Shown piece by piece: positions 33,058 to 41,570 of a stretch of 64,000 bases of DNA. Origin of the DNA: Bradyrhizobium cenepequi (GTDB taxonomy: Bacteria > Pseudomonadota > Alphaproteobacteria > Rhizobiales > Xanthobacteraceae); assembly GCF_020329485.1 (NCBI RefSeq), contig NZ_JAGKJI010000016.1:62001-126000 (forward strand), written 5' to 3'. The notes beneath the pieces were generated by a model. That model was not told where the DNA came from and searched no databases. It was given only the letters and a program-made list of their open reading frames with translations. Made by a program: the position numbers and the translations under genes. Numbering within the stretch: position 1 is the stretch's first letter; each line of letters starts with the position of its first letter.

Positions 33058-34245
33058 ATGACTCTCCCCGACATTCCGCTGCCCGCCGGCATCCGCTCCC
33101 GCTACGTCGACGACATCAACGGCTTGCGCATGCATGTGCTCGAGGCTGGCTTCGAAACCGAAGGTCGGCCCTGTCTCCTGCTGCTGCACGGCTTTCCCGA
33201 ACTGGCGTTCTCCTGGCGCAAGGTGATGCCGGCGCTGGCTGAGGCCGGATATCACGTGATTGCGCCGGACCAGCGCGGCTATGGGCGCACCACCGGCTGG
33301 GACCCGAGCTACAACGGCGACCTCGCCTCGTTCCGTCTTCCCAATCTCGTGCGCGATGCGCTGGGGCTGGTGTCTGCGTTCGGCTACAGAAACGTCGATG
33401 CCGTGATCGGGCACGATTTCGGCTCTTCCGTCGCAGCATGGTGCGCGCTGATCCGGCCGGATGTGTTCCGGGCAGTCACCATGATGAGCGCACCATTCGG
33501 CGGTCCGCCGTCGCTGCCGTTCAACACCGCGGATGCACCGATGAAGCCGGCTGCAGAGGATCCGGTGCATCGCGAACTCGCTGCGCTGCCGCGGCCGCGC
33601 AAGCATTATCAATGGTACTACTCGACGCGCGAGGCCAATGCCGACATGCACGGCGCGCCGCAAGGCGTGCATGATTTCCTGCACGCCTACTACCACCACA
33701 AGAGTGCGGACTGGAAAGACAACAAGCCCTATCCGCTGAAGTCCTGGTCGGCGGGCGAACTGGCGAAGCTGCCGACCTATTACATCATGGATCTCGCCGA
33801 GGGCATGGCCGCCACGGTCGCAAAGGAGATGCCGTTGGCCGCGGAGATCGCCGCCAATCAATGGCTGCCGGACCGCGAACTTGCGTTCTATAGCGCCGAG
33901 TACGAGCGCACCGGCTTCCAGGGCGGGCTGCAATGGTACCGCTGCGGCACTTCGGGCGCCTTCGTTCCGGAGCTGCAGATCTGGTCGGGTTGCAGCATCG
34001 ACGTGCCCTCCTGCTTCATCTCCGGCCGGCAGGACTGGGGCACTTACCAGCGGCCCGGCGTGTTCGAGGCGATGCAGTCGAAGGCCTGCACCAACATGAT
34101 CGGCTGTCATCTCATCGATGGCGCCGGTCATTGGGTGCAGCAAGAGCAGCCGGCGGAGGTCAGCCGGCTCCTGCTCGCATTCCTGCGCAACGCGCACGGC
34201 GGGAAGGTGATTGACGCGGTCGCCAAGGCCTCCTATCTAGTTTAG
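33058..34245 (+). CDS. epoxide-hydrolase-like alpha/beta hydrolase
   Basis: 395 residues. LLLHGFPELAFSWRKVMPAL gives the HGFP oxyanion motif, GHDFGSSVAAW places Asp at residue 120 as nucleophile, as in epoxide hydrolases and haloalkane dehalogenases; the catalytic His is in IDGAGHWVQQEQP near the end. The cap domain (about 160-270) is larger than usual. DQRGYGRTTGWDPSYNG is the family strand-turn. Its stop codon lies within a palindromic iron-control element for the next gene. Probably the last member of the catabolic cluster, but it has its own upstream repeat, so co-transcription is uncertain. Confidence 0.9.
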   Translation: MTLPDIPLPAGIRSRYVDDINGLRMHVLEAGFETEGRPCLLLLHGFPELAFSWRKVMPALAEAGYHVIAPDQRGYGRTTGWDPSYNGDLASFRLPNLVRDALGLVSAFGYRNVDAVIGHDFGSSVAAWCALIRPDVFRAVTMMSAPFGGPPSLPFNTADAPMKPAAEDPVHRELAALPRPRKHYQWYYSTREANADMHGAPQGVHDFLHAYYHHKSADWKDNKPYPLKSWSAGELAKLPTYYIMDLAEGMAATVAKEMPLAAEIAANQWLPDRELAFYSAEYERTGFQGGLQWYRCGTSGAFVPELQIWSGCSIDVPSCFISGRQDWGTYQRPGVFEAMQSKACTNMIGCHLIDGAGHWVQQEQPAEVSRLLLAFLRNAHGGKVIDAVAKASYLV

Positions 34246-34260
34246 AATTATTCTAAACTA
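34238..34260 (+). promoter_or_regulatory. iron control element (Irr-type ICE box) before mbfA
   Basis: A perfect 23-base palindrome centred at 34249 whose core TTTAGAA, TTA, TTCTAAA follows the ICE consensus bound by Irr in rhizobia. It begins inside the last codons of the upstream hydrolase and covers its stop codon, 16 bases before the mbfA start. In Bradyrhizobium, Irr binding at such sites represses mbfA under low iron (established); use here is inferred from the match and position. Confidence 0.85.
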
Positions 34261-34275
34261 CGAGAAGGCGGCTCC

Positions 34276-35247
34276 GTGAAGAACTTTGCCGATCTGACCG
34301 AGCGCGAAGTGCTGGCGGTCGCGATCTCCTCCGAGGAGGAGGACAGCCGCATCTACATGACCTTCGCGGAGGATCTCGCTGGACGCTATCCTGATACTGC
34401 CAAGATCTTTGAGGAGATGGCCGAGGAGGAGCGTGGCCACCGGCACCGGCTACTCGAACTCTATGAGCAGCGTTTCGGCCCCCATCTGCCGCCGATCCGC
34501 CGCGAGGACGTGAAGGGATTCTTACGCCGGCGCCCGATCTGGCTGACCAAGAACCTGCCGCTCGACACCATCCGGAGAGAAGTCGAGACGATGGAGTTCG
34601 AGGCCGAGCGCTTCTATGCCAAGGCTGCCGAACAGGCCGAAGACGTCGGCGTGCGCCGCCTGCTCGGCGATCTCGCCGAGGCGGAAAGGTATCACGAAAA
34701 TCTCGCGGTCAAGCTCACTGGCGACATCCTGAAGCCCGACGTGCGCGCCGAGGAAGATCGGACGCGGCGGCGGATGTTCGTCTTGCAATATGTGCAGCCC
34801 GGGCTCGCCGGACTAATGGATGGCTCGGTCTCGACATTGGCGCCGCTGTTCGCCGCCGCCTTTGCCACCCACCAGAACTGGCAGACTTTCCTGGTCGGCC
34901 TCGCCGCCTCGATCGGCGCCGGCATCAGCATGGGATTTGCCGAGGCGCTCTCCGATGACGGTTCGCTGACCGGACGCGGCTCGCCCTGGCTGCGCGGCCT
35001 CACCTGCGGATTGATGACGACGCTCGGCGGCATCGGCCACACCCTACCCTATCTCGTTCCCGATTCCTGGCCGAACGCATTCTGGATTGCGACCGCAATT
35101 GCCAGCATTATCGTGTTCTTCGAATTGTGGGCGATCGCCTTCATCCGCGCGCGCTACATGGATACGCCATTCCTGCAGGCGGTGTTCCAGATCGTGCTCG
35201 GCGGCGTAATCGTGCTCGGCGTCGGCATTCTGATCGGCGGTGCCTAA
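34276..35247 (+). CDS. mbfA: membrane-bound ferritin-like iron exporter (MbfA)
   Basis: 323 residues in two parts. The first (about 1-165) is a ferritin-like di-iron domain with repeated Glu and ExxH: AISSEEEDSRIYMTFAEDL, EEMAEEERGHRHRLLELYEQRFG, and TMEFEAERFYAKAAEQAEDVGVRRLLGDLAEAERYHE. The second (about 170-323) is a VIT1-like membrane domain with about five helices. The start is a GTG at 34276 after AGAAGGCGG. MbfA in Bradyrhizobium and Agrobacterium exports iron and guards against iron and peroxide stress (established). The ICE box directly before it agrees. Confidence 0.94.
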   Translation: MKNFADLTEREVLAVAISSEEEDSRIYMTFAEDLAGRYPDTAKIFEEMAEEERGHRHRLLELYEQRFGPHLPPIRREDVKGFLRRRPIWLTKNLPLDTIRREVETMEFEAERFYAKAAEQAEDVGVRRLLGDLAEAERYHENLAVKLTGDILKPDVRAEEDRTRRRMFVLQYVQPGLAGLMDGSVSTLAPLFAAAFATHQNWQTFLVGLAASIGAGISMGFAEALSDDGSLTGRGSPWLRGLTCGLMTTLGGIGHTLPYLVPDSWPNAFWIATAIASIIVFFELWAIAFIRARYMDTPFLQAVFQIVLGGVIVLGVGILIGGA

Positions 35248-35368
35248 GACAAAAATCCCGATCAAGCAACAAGGCTGCATCGGCGCTACCCGAGGCATGA
35301 GTGCTTGCGAGCCTCAGGCAAAGCAAGCATCATCCACGGAGAACCGGTCGTCACAACGGGAGTCTGCG

Positions 35369-36841
35369 TTGGCCAAATCGCAATGGAGTTTCAAGACCGC
35401 GGTCGAGTTATCGGCGGCGCTCGCCGCAAAAGAAGTATCCGCGGTCGAACTGGCGCAGGATGCGATCGGCCGGATCGAGCGTCACGATGCGAAGATCAAC
35501 GCGATCTGCGTGCGGGATTTCGATCGCGCGCTGGCCGCGGCGCGGGCCGCCGACGCCGCACTTGGCCGCGGCGAACAAAAGCCGTTGCTCGGCATCCCCA
35601 TGACGGTGAAGGAATCCTACAACATCGCCGGCCTGCCGACGACCTGGGGCATTCCCGAACAGAAGGATTTCACGCCGACCGAGGACGCGCTCTCGATCGC
35701 GCGGGTCAAGGATGGCGGTGCGGTGATCCTTGGCAAGACCAACGTGTCGCTCGGCCTCGGCGACTGGCAGAGCTATAACGATATCTACGGCACCACCAAT
35801 AATCCTTACGACCTCGGGCGTACGCCGGGCGGCTCGTCCGGCGGATCGTCGGCCGCGCTCGCCGCCGGCTACGGCGCGCTCTCGCTCGGCTCCGATATCG
35901 GCGGCTCCTTGCGCGTGCCAGCATTCCATTGCGGCATCTACGCGCACAAGCCGACCTACGCGCTGGCGCCGCCGCGCGGTCACACGCCGCCTCCCTTGCC
36001 GCCGCTGCCGTTCAACCGCGATCTCTCGGTGATCGGACCGATGGCGCGCAGCGCGGCCGATCTTGCCTTGCTGCTCGATACCATCGCCGGCCCCGATCCG
36101 CTTGAGGCCGGCAAGGCCTACCGGCTCGAACTGCCAGCGCCGCGCCATGCCGCGCTGAAGGATTTCCGCGTGCTGCTGATCGATACTGATCCGGTGATGC
36201 CGACGGATTCGGTGGTGCGCGGCTCGATCGAAAAGCTCGCCGCCAACCTCGCCAGGTCGGGCGTCAAGGTCGAGCGCCAAAGCAAGCTGTTGCCGGACTT
36301 CGCTGCATCGACCCGGCTCTATATGCGGATATTGATGTCGTTCCTCGCCGCTTCCTTCGCGCCCGACTTCTATGAGGGGGCTAAGCAGGCCGCTGCGGCG
36401 CTACCGGAGAGTGATACCAGCCTCGCCGCCGAACGGCTGCGCGGCATCGCACTCAGCCATCGCGACTGGGTGATGGCCGACAGCGGCCGCACCCGGCTCC
36501 GCGCGCAATGGCGCGAGCTGTTCAAGACCTTCGACGCCGTGATCTGCCCGGTGATGCCGACGCCGGCCTATCCGCACGACCATTCGCCCGAACAGGAGCA
36601 GCGCCGCATCGCGATCGACGGCAAGGAGTATGTCTATCTGGACCAGCTCGCCTGGCCTGGAATTGCAACGCTGCCCGGCTTACCCTCGACGGCGATCCCG
36701 ACCGGCTTCGCGCCGGACGGATTGCCGATCGGCGTGCAGATCGTTGGGCCATGGCTGGAGGATCGCACGCCACTGAAACTGGCTGAGTTGATCGAGTGGG
36801 AGTTCGGCGGCTTCGTGCCGCCGACAATGTTTGATGATTGA
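35369..36841 (+). CDS. amidase (amidase signature family)
   Basis: 490 residues. The Ser-cisSer-Lys triad is visible: Lys in LGIPMTVKESYNIAG, the glycine/serine run TPGGSSGGSSAALAAG, and the nucleophile Ser in LGSDIGGSLRVPAFHCG. The C-terminal half has DAVICPVMPTPAYPHDH and PTGFAPDGLPIGVQIVG, usual for the family. A TTG start at 35369 is chosen since GGGAG lies 6 bases upstream; the frame is open back to 35240, overlapping the end of mbfA, and an ATG at 35297 is possible. It hydrolyses a C-N amide bond; the substrate is unknown. A second amidase lies at 53237-54649. Confidence 0.9.
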   Translation: MAKSQWSFKTAVELSAALAAKEVSAVELAQDAIGRIERHDAKINAICVRDFDRALAAARAADAALGRGEQKPLLGIPMTVKESYNIAGLPTTWGIPEQKDFTPTEDALSIARVKDGGAVILGKTNVSLGLGDWQSYNDIYGTTNNPYDLGRTPGGSSGGSSAALAAGYGALSLGSDIGGSLRVPAFHCGIYAHKPTYALAPPRGHTPPPLPPLPFNRDLSVIGPMARSAADLALLLDTIAGPDPLEAGKAYRLELPAPRHAALKDFRVLLIDTDPVMPTDSVVRGSIEKLAANLARSGVKVERQSKLLPDFAASTRLYMRILMSFLAASFAPDFYEGAKQAAAALPESDTSLAAERLRGIALSHRDWVMADSGRTRLRAQWRELFKTFDAVICPVMPTPAYPHDHSPEQEQRRIAIDGKEYVYLDQLAWPGIATLPGLPSTAIPTGFAPDGLPIGVQIVGPWLEDRTPLKLAELIEWEFGGFVPPTMFDD

Positions 36842-36847
36842 TCGATC

Positions 36848-36946
36848 TCGTCATTCCGGGGCAGCCCGGCAGGGCTGAACCCGAAATCTTGTGCCGCATA
36901 TAACCTCGAGATTCCGGGTTCGCGCTTCGCGCGCCCCGGAATGACA
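36848..36946. repeat. intergenic inverted repeat, TCGTCATTCCGGGGC family
   Basis: TCGTCATTCCGGGGC with GAACCCGAAATC on the left and GATTCCGGGTTCGCGC with GCCCCGGAATGACA on the right. The same family lies at 44968-45075. Confidence 0.82.
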
Positions 36947-36962
36947 CAACGGGAGGGAATCA

Positions 36963-37316
36963 ATGACCAACGACATCGACGAACTCACCGCGCTCAATCG
37001 CGACTATGTCGCCTCTGTGCAGAATTCCGACGTCAGGCGTTTCGATGAGATCCTGGCGCCGGAATTCTATTGCTCAAATCCCGACAAATCGCTGGTCGAC
37101 CGCACCGCCTTCCTGGAGCAAACCGCGAAGCCGGTGGCGATCAGGAACCTGCAGGCGCATGACGTGAAAATCCGCATCCTGGGCGACTTCGCCATCATCC
37201 ATGCGGCGACCAGCTACACCACGCCCGACGGGCAGCAGGCGCATGGGCGATACACCGACTGCTGGGCAAAGCAGAACGGGAAGTGGCTCGCGGTATCAGC
37301 GCATGTGACGCGATGA
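36963..37316 (+). CDS. NTF2-like/SnoaL-type small protein
   Basis: 117 residues of the cone-shaped NTF2-like fold used by DUF4440 and SnoaL-like proteins: DELTALNRDYVASVQNSDVRRFDEILAPEFYCSNPDKSLVDRTAFLEQT, then VKIRILGDFAIIHAATSYTTPDGQQAHGRYTDCWAKQNGKWLAVSAHVTR. The final Trp/His strand is typical. GGGAGGGA precedes the ATG. The fold serves as isomerase, hydrolase or binding protein in many pathways; nothing here selects one. Confidence 0.88.
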   Translation: MTNDIDELTALNRDYVASVQNSDVRRFDEILAPEFYCSNPDKSLVDRTAFLEQTAKPVAIRNLQAHDVKIRILGDFAIIHAATSYTTPDGQQAHGRYTDCWAKQNGKWLAVSAHVTR

Positions 37317-37325
37317 TGCGCAGCT

Positions 37326-37414
37326 GTCATTGCCGGGCTTGACCCGGCAATCCATCGCCAGCAACGACTTCTTTCTTGTGAAGATGGATGCCCGGGTCAA
37401 GCCCGGGCATGACG
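37326..37414. repeat. intergenic inverted repeat, GCCGGGCTTGACCCGGCAA family
   Basis: The left half has TCATTGCCGGGCTTGACCCG with GCAATCCATC; the right half has GATGGATGCCCGGGTCAAGC with CCGGGCATGA. Each half is also a small hairpin. It lies between two convergent genes and may end both transcripts. Confidence 0.8.
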
Positions 37415-37427
37415 GACAGAGAGCGCC

Positions 37428-38516
37428 TCAGCTATCGAATACGATCACGCTGCGGAGCGTCTTGCCGGCTTTCATGTTGGCGAAGCCGTCGTTGATCTCG
37501 GATAGTTTCAGCTTGGCTGAGATCCAGTCTTCCAGGTGCAATTTGCCGCGCATGTAGAACTCGACCAGCCGCGGCATGTCGACGCGAAAATGGTTGGAGC
37601 CCATCGACGAGCCCTGGATACGGCGCTCGCGCAGGAAATCGAAACCGTGCAGCTCGATCTTCTGGCCGAACGGGATCATGCCGACGATGGTCGCGGTGCC
37701 GCCTGGGGCGAGCATGCCGAAGGCCTGCTCAGCGGTCTCCTTGCGGCCCAGCACTTCGAAGGAGTGATGCACGCCGCCGCCAGTGAGCTCGCGCACCTGC
37801 TGCACCACGTCGCCATTCCTGGGATCGACGATGTCGGTCGCGCCCAGCTTGGTTGCGAGCTGCAGTTTCGCAGGATTGGTGTCGATCGCGATGATGCGGC
37901 CGGCACCCGCGATCTCGGCGCCGTTGATCGCCGCCATGCCGACGCCGCCGCAGCCGATCACCGCCACCATCTCGCCAGCCTGCACCCTCGCGGTGTTCAC
38001 GACAGCGCCATAGCCGGTAATGACGCCGCAGCCGATCAGGGCGGCGAGCTCAAGCGGCATGTCCTTGCGGATCTTCACGATCGCATTTTCATGCACCAGC
38101 ATCTGCTCGGCAAAGGACGAGAGATTGAGGAACTGGTTCAGTTTCTCCGGCCTGTTCCACTGCATCCGGTTGGAAGCGCCCGGCAGCATCTTCACCGTGG
38201 TGTCGGTGCAGAGCACGGTGCGTCCGGTGGTGCAGTTGTCGCAGGTGCCGCAGAACACCGAGAGGCAGGTCACGACGTGATCGCCGGGCTTCACATAATT
38301 CACGTCGGAGCCGACTTTCTCCACCATGCCGGCGGATTCATGCCCGAGCACCGCGGGGAGCGGATGCGGGTAGAGCCCCTCCATGAAGTGGAGATCGGAA
38401 TGACAGAGGCCAGCGACGGAGGTGCGGATCAAGATTTCGCGTGGTCCGGGATTTGGCAGGCTGACGTCCTCGATCACGAGCGGCTTGTTGACTTCATGCA
38501 GGACGGCGGCCTTCAT
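37428..38516 (-). CDS. zinc-dependent alcohol dehydrogenase
   Basis: 362 residues of the medium-chain dehydrogenase family. Catalytic zinc ligands Cys38 (GLCHSDLH) and His59 (LGHESAG), structural zinc Cys89, Cys92, Cys95 and Cys103 (FCGTCDNCTTGRTVLC), and the dinucleotide motif VIGCGGVGMAAINGA with Asp in IAIDTNPAKL, pointing to NAD. FLNLSSFAEQMLVHENAIVKI is the usual class III-like stretch. It oxidises an alcohol or aldehyde adduct; the exact substrate is unknown. It starts upstream of a repeat that separates it from the AidB-like gene, on the same strand. Confidence 0.95.
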   Translation of the reverse strand: MKAAVLHEVNKPLVIEDVSLPNPGPREILIRTSVAGLCHSDLHFMEGLYPHPLPAVLGHESAGMVEKVGSDVNYVKPGDHVVTCLSVFCGTCDNCTTGRTVLCTDTTVKMLPGASNRMQWNRPEKLNQFLNLSSFAEQMLVHENAIVKIRKDMPLELAALIGCGVITGYGAVVNTARVQAGEMVAVIGCGGVGMAAINGAEIAGAGRIIAIDTNPAKLQLATKLGATDIVDPRNGDVVQQVRELTGGGVHHSFEVLGRKETAEQAFGMLAPGGTATIVGMIPFGQKIELHGFDFLRERRIQGSSMGSNHFRVDMPRLVEFYMRGKLHLEDWISAKLKLSEINDGFANMKAGKTLRSVIVFDS

Positions 38517-38574
38517 TGGTGTTTCCCCTCTGTTGTTTATCGTTGCGTCTATCTTGTCGCGACGCCCTCTCGCC

Positions 38575-38709
38575 TCACCTCTCCCGAAGGGAGAGGTCGG
38601 AGCGCGCCAGCGATCCGGGTGAGGGGTTCCGCTCTATCGACAGACCTGAACCCCTCACCCGGGACCGCATCTTCGATGCGCTCCCGACCTCTCCCTTCGG
38701 GAGAGGTGA
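38575..38709. repeat. intergenic inverted repeat, CACCTCTCCCGAAGGGAGAGGT family
   Basis: TCACCTCTCCCGAAGGGAGA on the left and TCTCCCTTCGGGAGAGGTGA on the right are inverse copies; inner arms GGGTGAGGGGTTC and GAACCCCTCACCC pair too, giving a nearly continuous 60-base stem. Confidence 0.85.
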
Positions 38710-38718
38710 AGCGGCAGC

Positions 38719-40500
38719 CTACGCCGCGACAAGCAATTCGCCAACCTCGGCCATGCCGACGGCGCGCTCGCCGAGCAGGTGATCGGTGATGGCGCGCGAT
38801 GCAGTATTTTCCGTCAACCGGAACGGATCATGTGCGGCAACGCGATGGTCGATCACCAGGCGCGACAGCAAGAGCCGCCGGGCATCGCCTCGCATTTCAT
38901 CAATACGTCCGCCCTCCCACGCGAGCGTCACCGCGCTTGCGACGTGATAGAGCAAGCTGGTGACGCGTCGAGCTTCCGCTTCATTGTCCATGCGGCCGGC
39001 GACATCGCGCGCAAAGCCGATGGCGCGGTCGGTGAGTTCATGCAGGCGGTTGCGCCAAGTCTGCGGCACATTGGCGCTATCGTCGAGCCGCGCGTGCAGA
39101 TCGGCGGCCAGTGCGGAGTCCGCACCATGGCGGCCGACGGCGCGCTTCAAGGCGTCGATCGCGACGATGTTGCCGGTGCCCTCCCAGATCGAGCCGAGAT
39201 GCGCGTCGCGCAAGAGCCGCGCAGTGACGAATTCCTCGATGTAACCGATGCCGCCACGCATCTCCATCGCATCGCCACAGACCTTTCGCGCATCGCGGGT
39301 GGCACGGAATTTCAAGGTCGGGGTCAGGATCCGCAGCAGCGCCGCCGCATCCTGGCTGCCGGCCTCGGCGCGGTCGAGCGCATCCGCAGTCAAGAAACTC
39401 ATCGACAGCGCCTGCTCGGTCGCAAGCATGATCTTCATCAATTGCCGACGCGCCAAAGGCAGATCGATGATGCGGCTGCCGAACACGACGCGGCCCTTCG
39501 CCACCGTCATCGCATCATGATATGCCCGGCGCATCAGCGCGGTCGACTTGACGCCGTTGGACAGCCGCGACGAGTTGACCATCTCGGCCATCTGCACAAA
39601 GCCGCGATCGAGCTTGCCGACCGCATACGCAATCGCGCCTTCAAGCCTGATCTCGCCGGAGGCCATCGAGCGCGTGCCGAGCTTGTCCTTCAACCGCACA
39701 ATCCGATAGTGGTTCTGCGAGCCGTCATCGAGGAAGCGCGGCATCAGGAACAGGCCGACACCACGCGTGCCGGAGCCCGCGCCTTCCGGCCGCGCCAGCA
39801 GCATCACGACCTTGGCGTCCGCATTCGAGCAGAACCATTTCTCGCCATAGAGCCGCCAGTGGTCGCCCTCCTGCACCGCTGATGTGGTCAGCGTGCCGAC
39901 ATCCGAGCCGCCTTCCTTCTCGGTCATGAACTGGCCGCCTTGCGTCAGCTTTTCCATGTCGGTCTGGGTCAGGCCATCGAGATATCTTGCCTTCAATGCC
40001 TCGCTGCCGAAATTCGCTAGCAGCTTGGCGCAGCCGTCGGTGACGTTGATCGGACAGCCCATGCCGAATTCGGTTTGGTTGAACAAGAAGGTGAAGGCGT
40101 GTTTTGCCACCACCGGATACTTGTCCGGCCAGCCCAAAATGCCCTTGCGGATCGACATCGCGTGGATGCCGAACTCGCCGAACGCGGCCCTCTCCAATTC
40201 GCGATAGGCCGGATGATATTCGATCCACTGCACGTCGCGGCCGAACTTGTCGCGCTGGTGCAGCACCGGCACATGCCGGTCGGCAAGCCGCGCGCATTCG
40301 TCGAGGGTGCCGCCGGCGAGCGCCCCCAGCCGATCGAGATGCGGCTCGACATGGCGAAACAGCGCATCCGGCAGATGCAGCCGCAGCAGGTCCTGAAGCG
40401 CCGGATCGGCCTGATAGAAATTCATGCCTGAGGTATCGGGCGCAAGCAGGCCCGGCTGGTTGGCAATATCAGCGTGAGAAGCATGTTTCAGCGGCTGCAT
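38719..40500 (-). CDS. AidB-like acyl-CoA dehydrogenase
   Basis: 593 residues, much longer than ordinary acyl-CoA dehydrogenases. GGQFMTEKEGGSDVGTLTTSA and WRLYGEKWFCSNADAKVVMLLARPEG, then LFLMPRFLDDGSQNHYRIVRLKDKLGTRSMASGEI, match the AidB branch, and AMEMRGGIGYIEEFVTARLLRDAHLGSIWEGTGNIVAIDALK is the C-terminal flavin helix. AidB in E. coli binds DNA and is induced by alkylation (established), but many AidB-like proteins in proteobacteria are probably true dehydrogenases. Its divergent neighbour is an SDR lacking the catalytic Tyr. Confidence 0.93.
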   Translation of the reverse strand: MQPLKHASHADIANQPGLLAPDTSGMNFYQADPALQDLLRLHLPDALFRHVEPHLDRLGALAGGTLDECARLADRHVPVLHQRDKFGRDVQWIEYHPAYRELERAAFGEFGIHAMSIRKGILGWPDKYPVVAKHAFTFLFNQTEFGMGCPINVTDGCAKLLANFGSEALKARYLDGLTQTDMEKLTQGGQFMTEKEGGSDVGTLTTSAVQEGDHWRLYGEKWFCSNADAKVVMLLARPEGAGSGTRGVGLFLMPRFLDDGSQNHYRIVRLKDKLGTRSMASGEIRLEGAIAYAVGKLDRGFVQMAEMVNSSRLSNGVKSTALMRRAYHDAMTVAKGRVVFGSRIIDLPLARRQLMKIMLATEQALSMSFLTADALDRAEAGSQDAAALLRILTPTLKFRATRDARKVCGDAMEMRGGIGYIEEFVTARLLRDAHLGSIWEGTGNIVAIDALKRAVGRHGADSALAADLHARLDDSANVPQTWRNRLHELTDRAIGFARDVAGRMDNEAEARRVTSLLYHVASAVTLAWEGGRIDEMRGDARRLLLSRLVIDHRVAAHDPFRLTENTASRAITDHLLGERAVGMAEVGELLVAA

Positions 40501-40650
40501 TGAATTCTCTGCTTCGTTTCCTCATCTGTTGGATGAGACTATCGCACATCGAATGCCGGGATGTCGCCCCATACGGTTGCGGCGAGAGAGCCCATTTCGC
40601 CGCAAGCTCCTGCCAAAGCAAAATCTTCTCCGGCAGCTCAAGGAAAGCTC

Positions 40651-41352
40651 ATGGAAACCCCAAAATACAAGATCGCCCTGATCGTCGGCGTCGGCGAAGG
40701 CCTGAGCGCTTCGCTGGCGCGGCTATTTTCGCGCGAAGGAATTCGCGTGACGCTCGCCGCGCGGCAAATCGAAAAACTCGGCGCGCTCTGCACCGAGACC
40801 GGCGCGCGGGCCTTTGCCTGCAACGCAACCGATGCGGACGAGGTCGAACGTCTGTTCGGCATGGTCGAACGCGAGATCGGCACGCCCGACCTCGTGGTCT
40901 ATAACGCCAGCGCACGGGCCCGCGGCGCGCTGGTCGACCTCGTGCCGGCCGATGTCGCCAACGCGATCGCGGTCTCAGCCTTCGGCGGCTTCCTGGTGGC
41001 GCAGCAGGCAGCAAAACGCATGCTGCCGAACAAGCATGGCGCGATCCTGTTCACGGGCGCGTCGGCCAGCGTCAAGGGGTATGCGCAATCGTCGTCGTTT
41101 GCGATGGGCAAGTTCGCGTTGCGTGGCTTGGCGCAGAGCATGGCGCGCGAATTGTCGCCGCAAGGCATCCATATCGCGCATTTCGTCATCGACGGCGGCA
41201 TCCGCAGCAGGACGCGCCTTGATCCGGAAGACCGACCGGATTCGCTGCTCGACCCCGACGCGATTGCTCTCAGTTACTGGAACGTGCTGCAGCAGCCGCA
41301 CAGCGCCTGGAGCTGGGAAGTGGAGCTCCGCCCCTGGGTGGAGAAGTTTTAG
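40651..41352 (+). CDS. SDR family protein with Phe in place of catalytic Tyr
   Basis: 233 residues with the short-chain dehydrogenase fold: an N-terminal strand and loop KIALIVGVGEGLSASLARLFSREGIRVTLAARQIEKL, NASARARG in place of NNAG, LFTGASASVKGY carrying the Ser, and SSSFAMGKFALRGLAQSMARELSPQGIHIAHFVIDGGI. The YxxxK motif reads F150-A-M-G-K154, so the catalytic Tyr is missing, and the glycine motif GVGEGLS departs from TGxxxGIG. The start at 40651 has AAGGAAAG upstream; the longer frame from 40561 is less likely. It may be a non-classical reductase or a binding protein. Confidence 0.9.
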   Translation: METPKYKIALIVGVGEGLSASLARLFSREGIRVTLAARQIEKLGALCTETGARAFACNATDADEVERLFGMVEREIGTPDLVVYNASARARGALVDLVPADVANAIAVSAFGGFLVAQQAAKRMLPNKHGAILFTGASASVKGYAQSSSFAMGKFALRGLAQSMARELSPQGIHIAHFVIDGGIRSRTRLDPEDRPDSLLDPDAIALSYWNVLQQPHSAWSWEVELRPWVEKF

Positions 41353-41357
41353 CGTTC

Positions 41358-41474
41358 TTCACCTCTCCGGCTTGCGGGGGAGGTCGGCGCGAAGCGCCGG
41401 GGGCTCTCTCCCCACGAAAAATCCCATCGCGGAAACACCCTCGCCCCAACCCTCTCCCGCAAGCGGGAGAGGGG
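41358..41474. repeat. intergenic inverted repeat, imperfect
   Basis: TTCACCTCTCCGGCTTGCGG with GGGAGG on the left and CCCTCTCCCGCAAGCGGGAG on the right. The middle (GGCGCGAAGCGCC) is a further hairpin. Worn member of the CCTCTCCCC family. Confidence 0.65.
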
Positions 41475-41529
41475 GCGGAGCTCGCCTGTGGAGACACCTC
41501 ACCCTGATCGCATCGGAGACGTGTAGTAG

Positions 41530-41564
41530 AAAAAAGCCCGGTTCTGGGGCGGCCAGAACCGGGC
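41530..41564 (-). terminator. intrinsic terminator of the GNAT gene
   Basis: Inverted repeat GCCCGGTTCTGG (41536-41547) and CCAGAACCGGGC (41553-41564) with a 5-base loop, followed on the minus strand by six T. It starts 6 bases beyond the stop codon of the minus-strand acetyltransferase gene. A textbook rho-independent terminator: 12 perfect base pairs. Confidence 0.88.
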
Positions 41565-41570
41565 CAGTGA

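Noticed and set aside
31768..34197. Very long minus-strand open frame (809 codons)
   Set aside because: It lies antisense to the clear acyl-CoA synthetase and epoxide-hydrolase-like genes and crosses a repeat; long antisense frames are a by-product of high G+C third positions.
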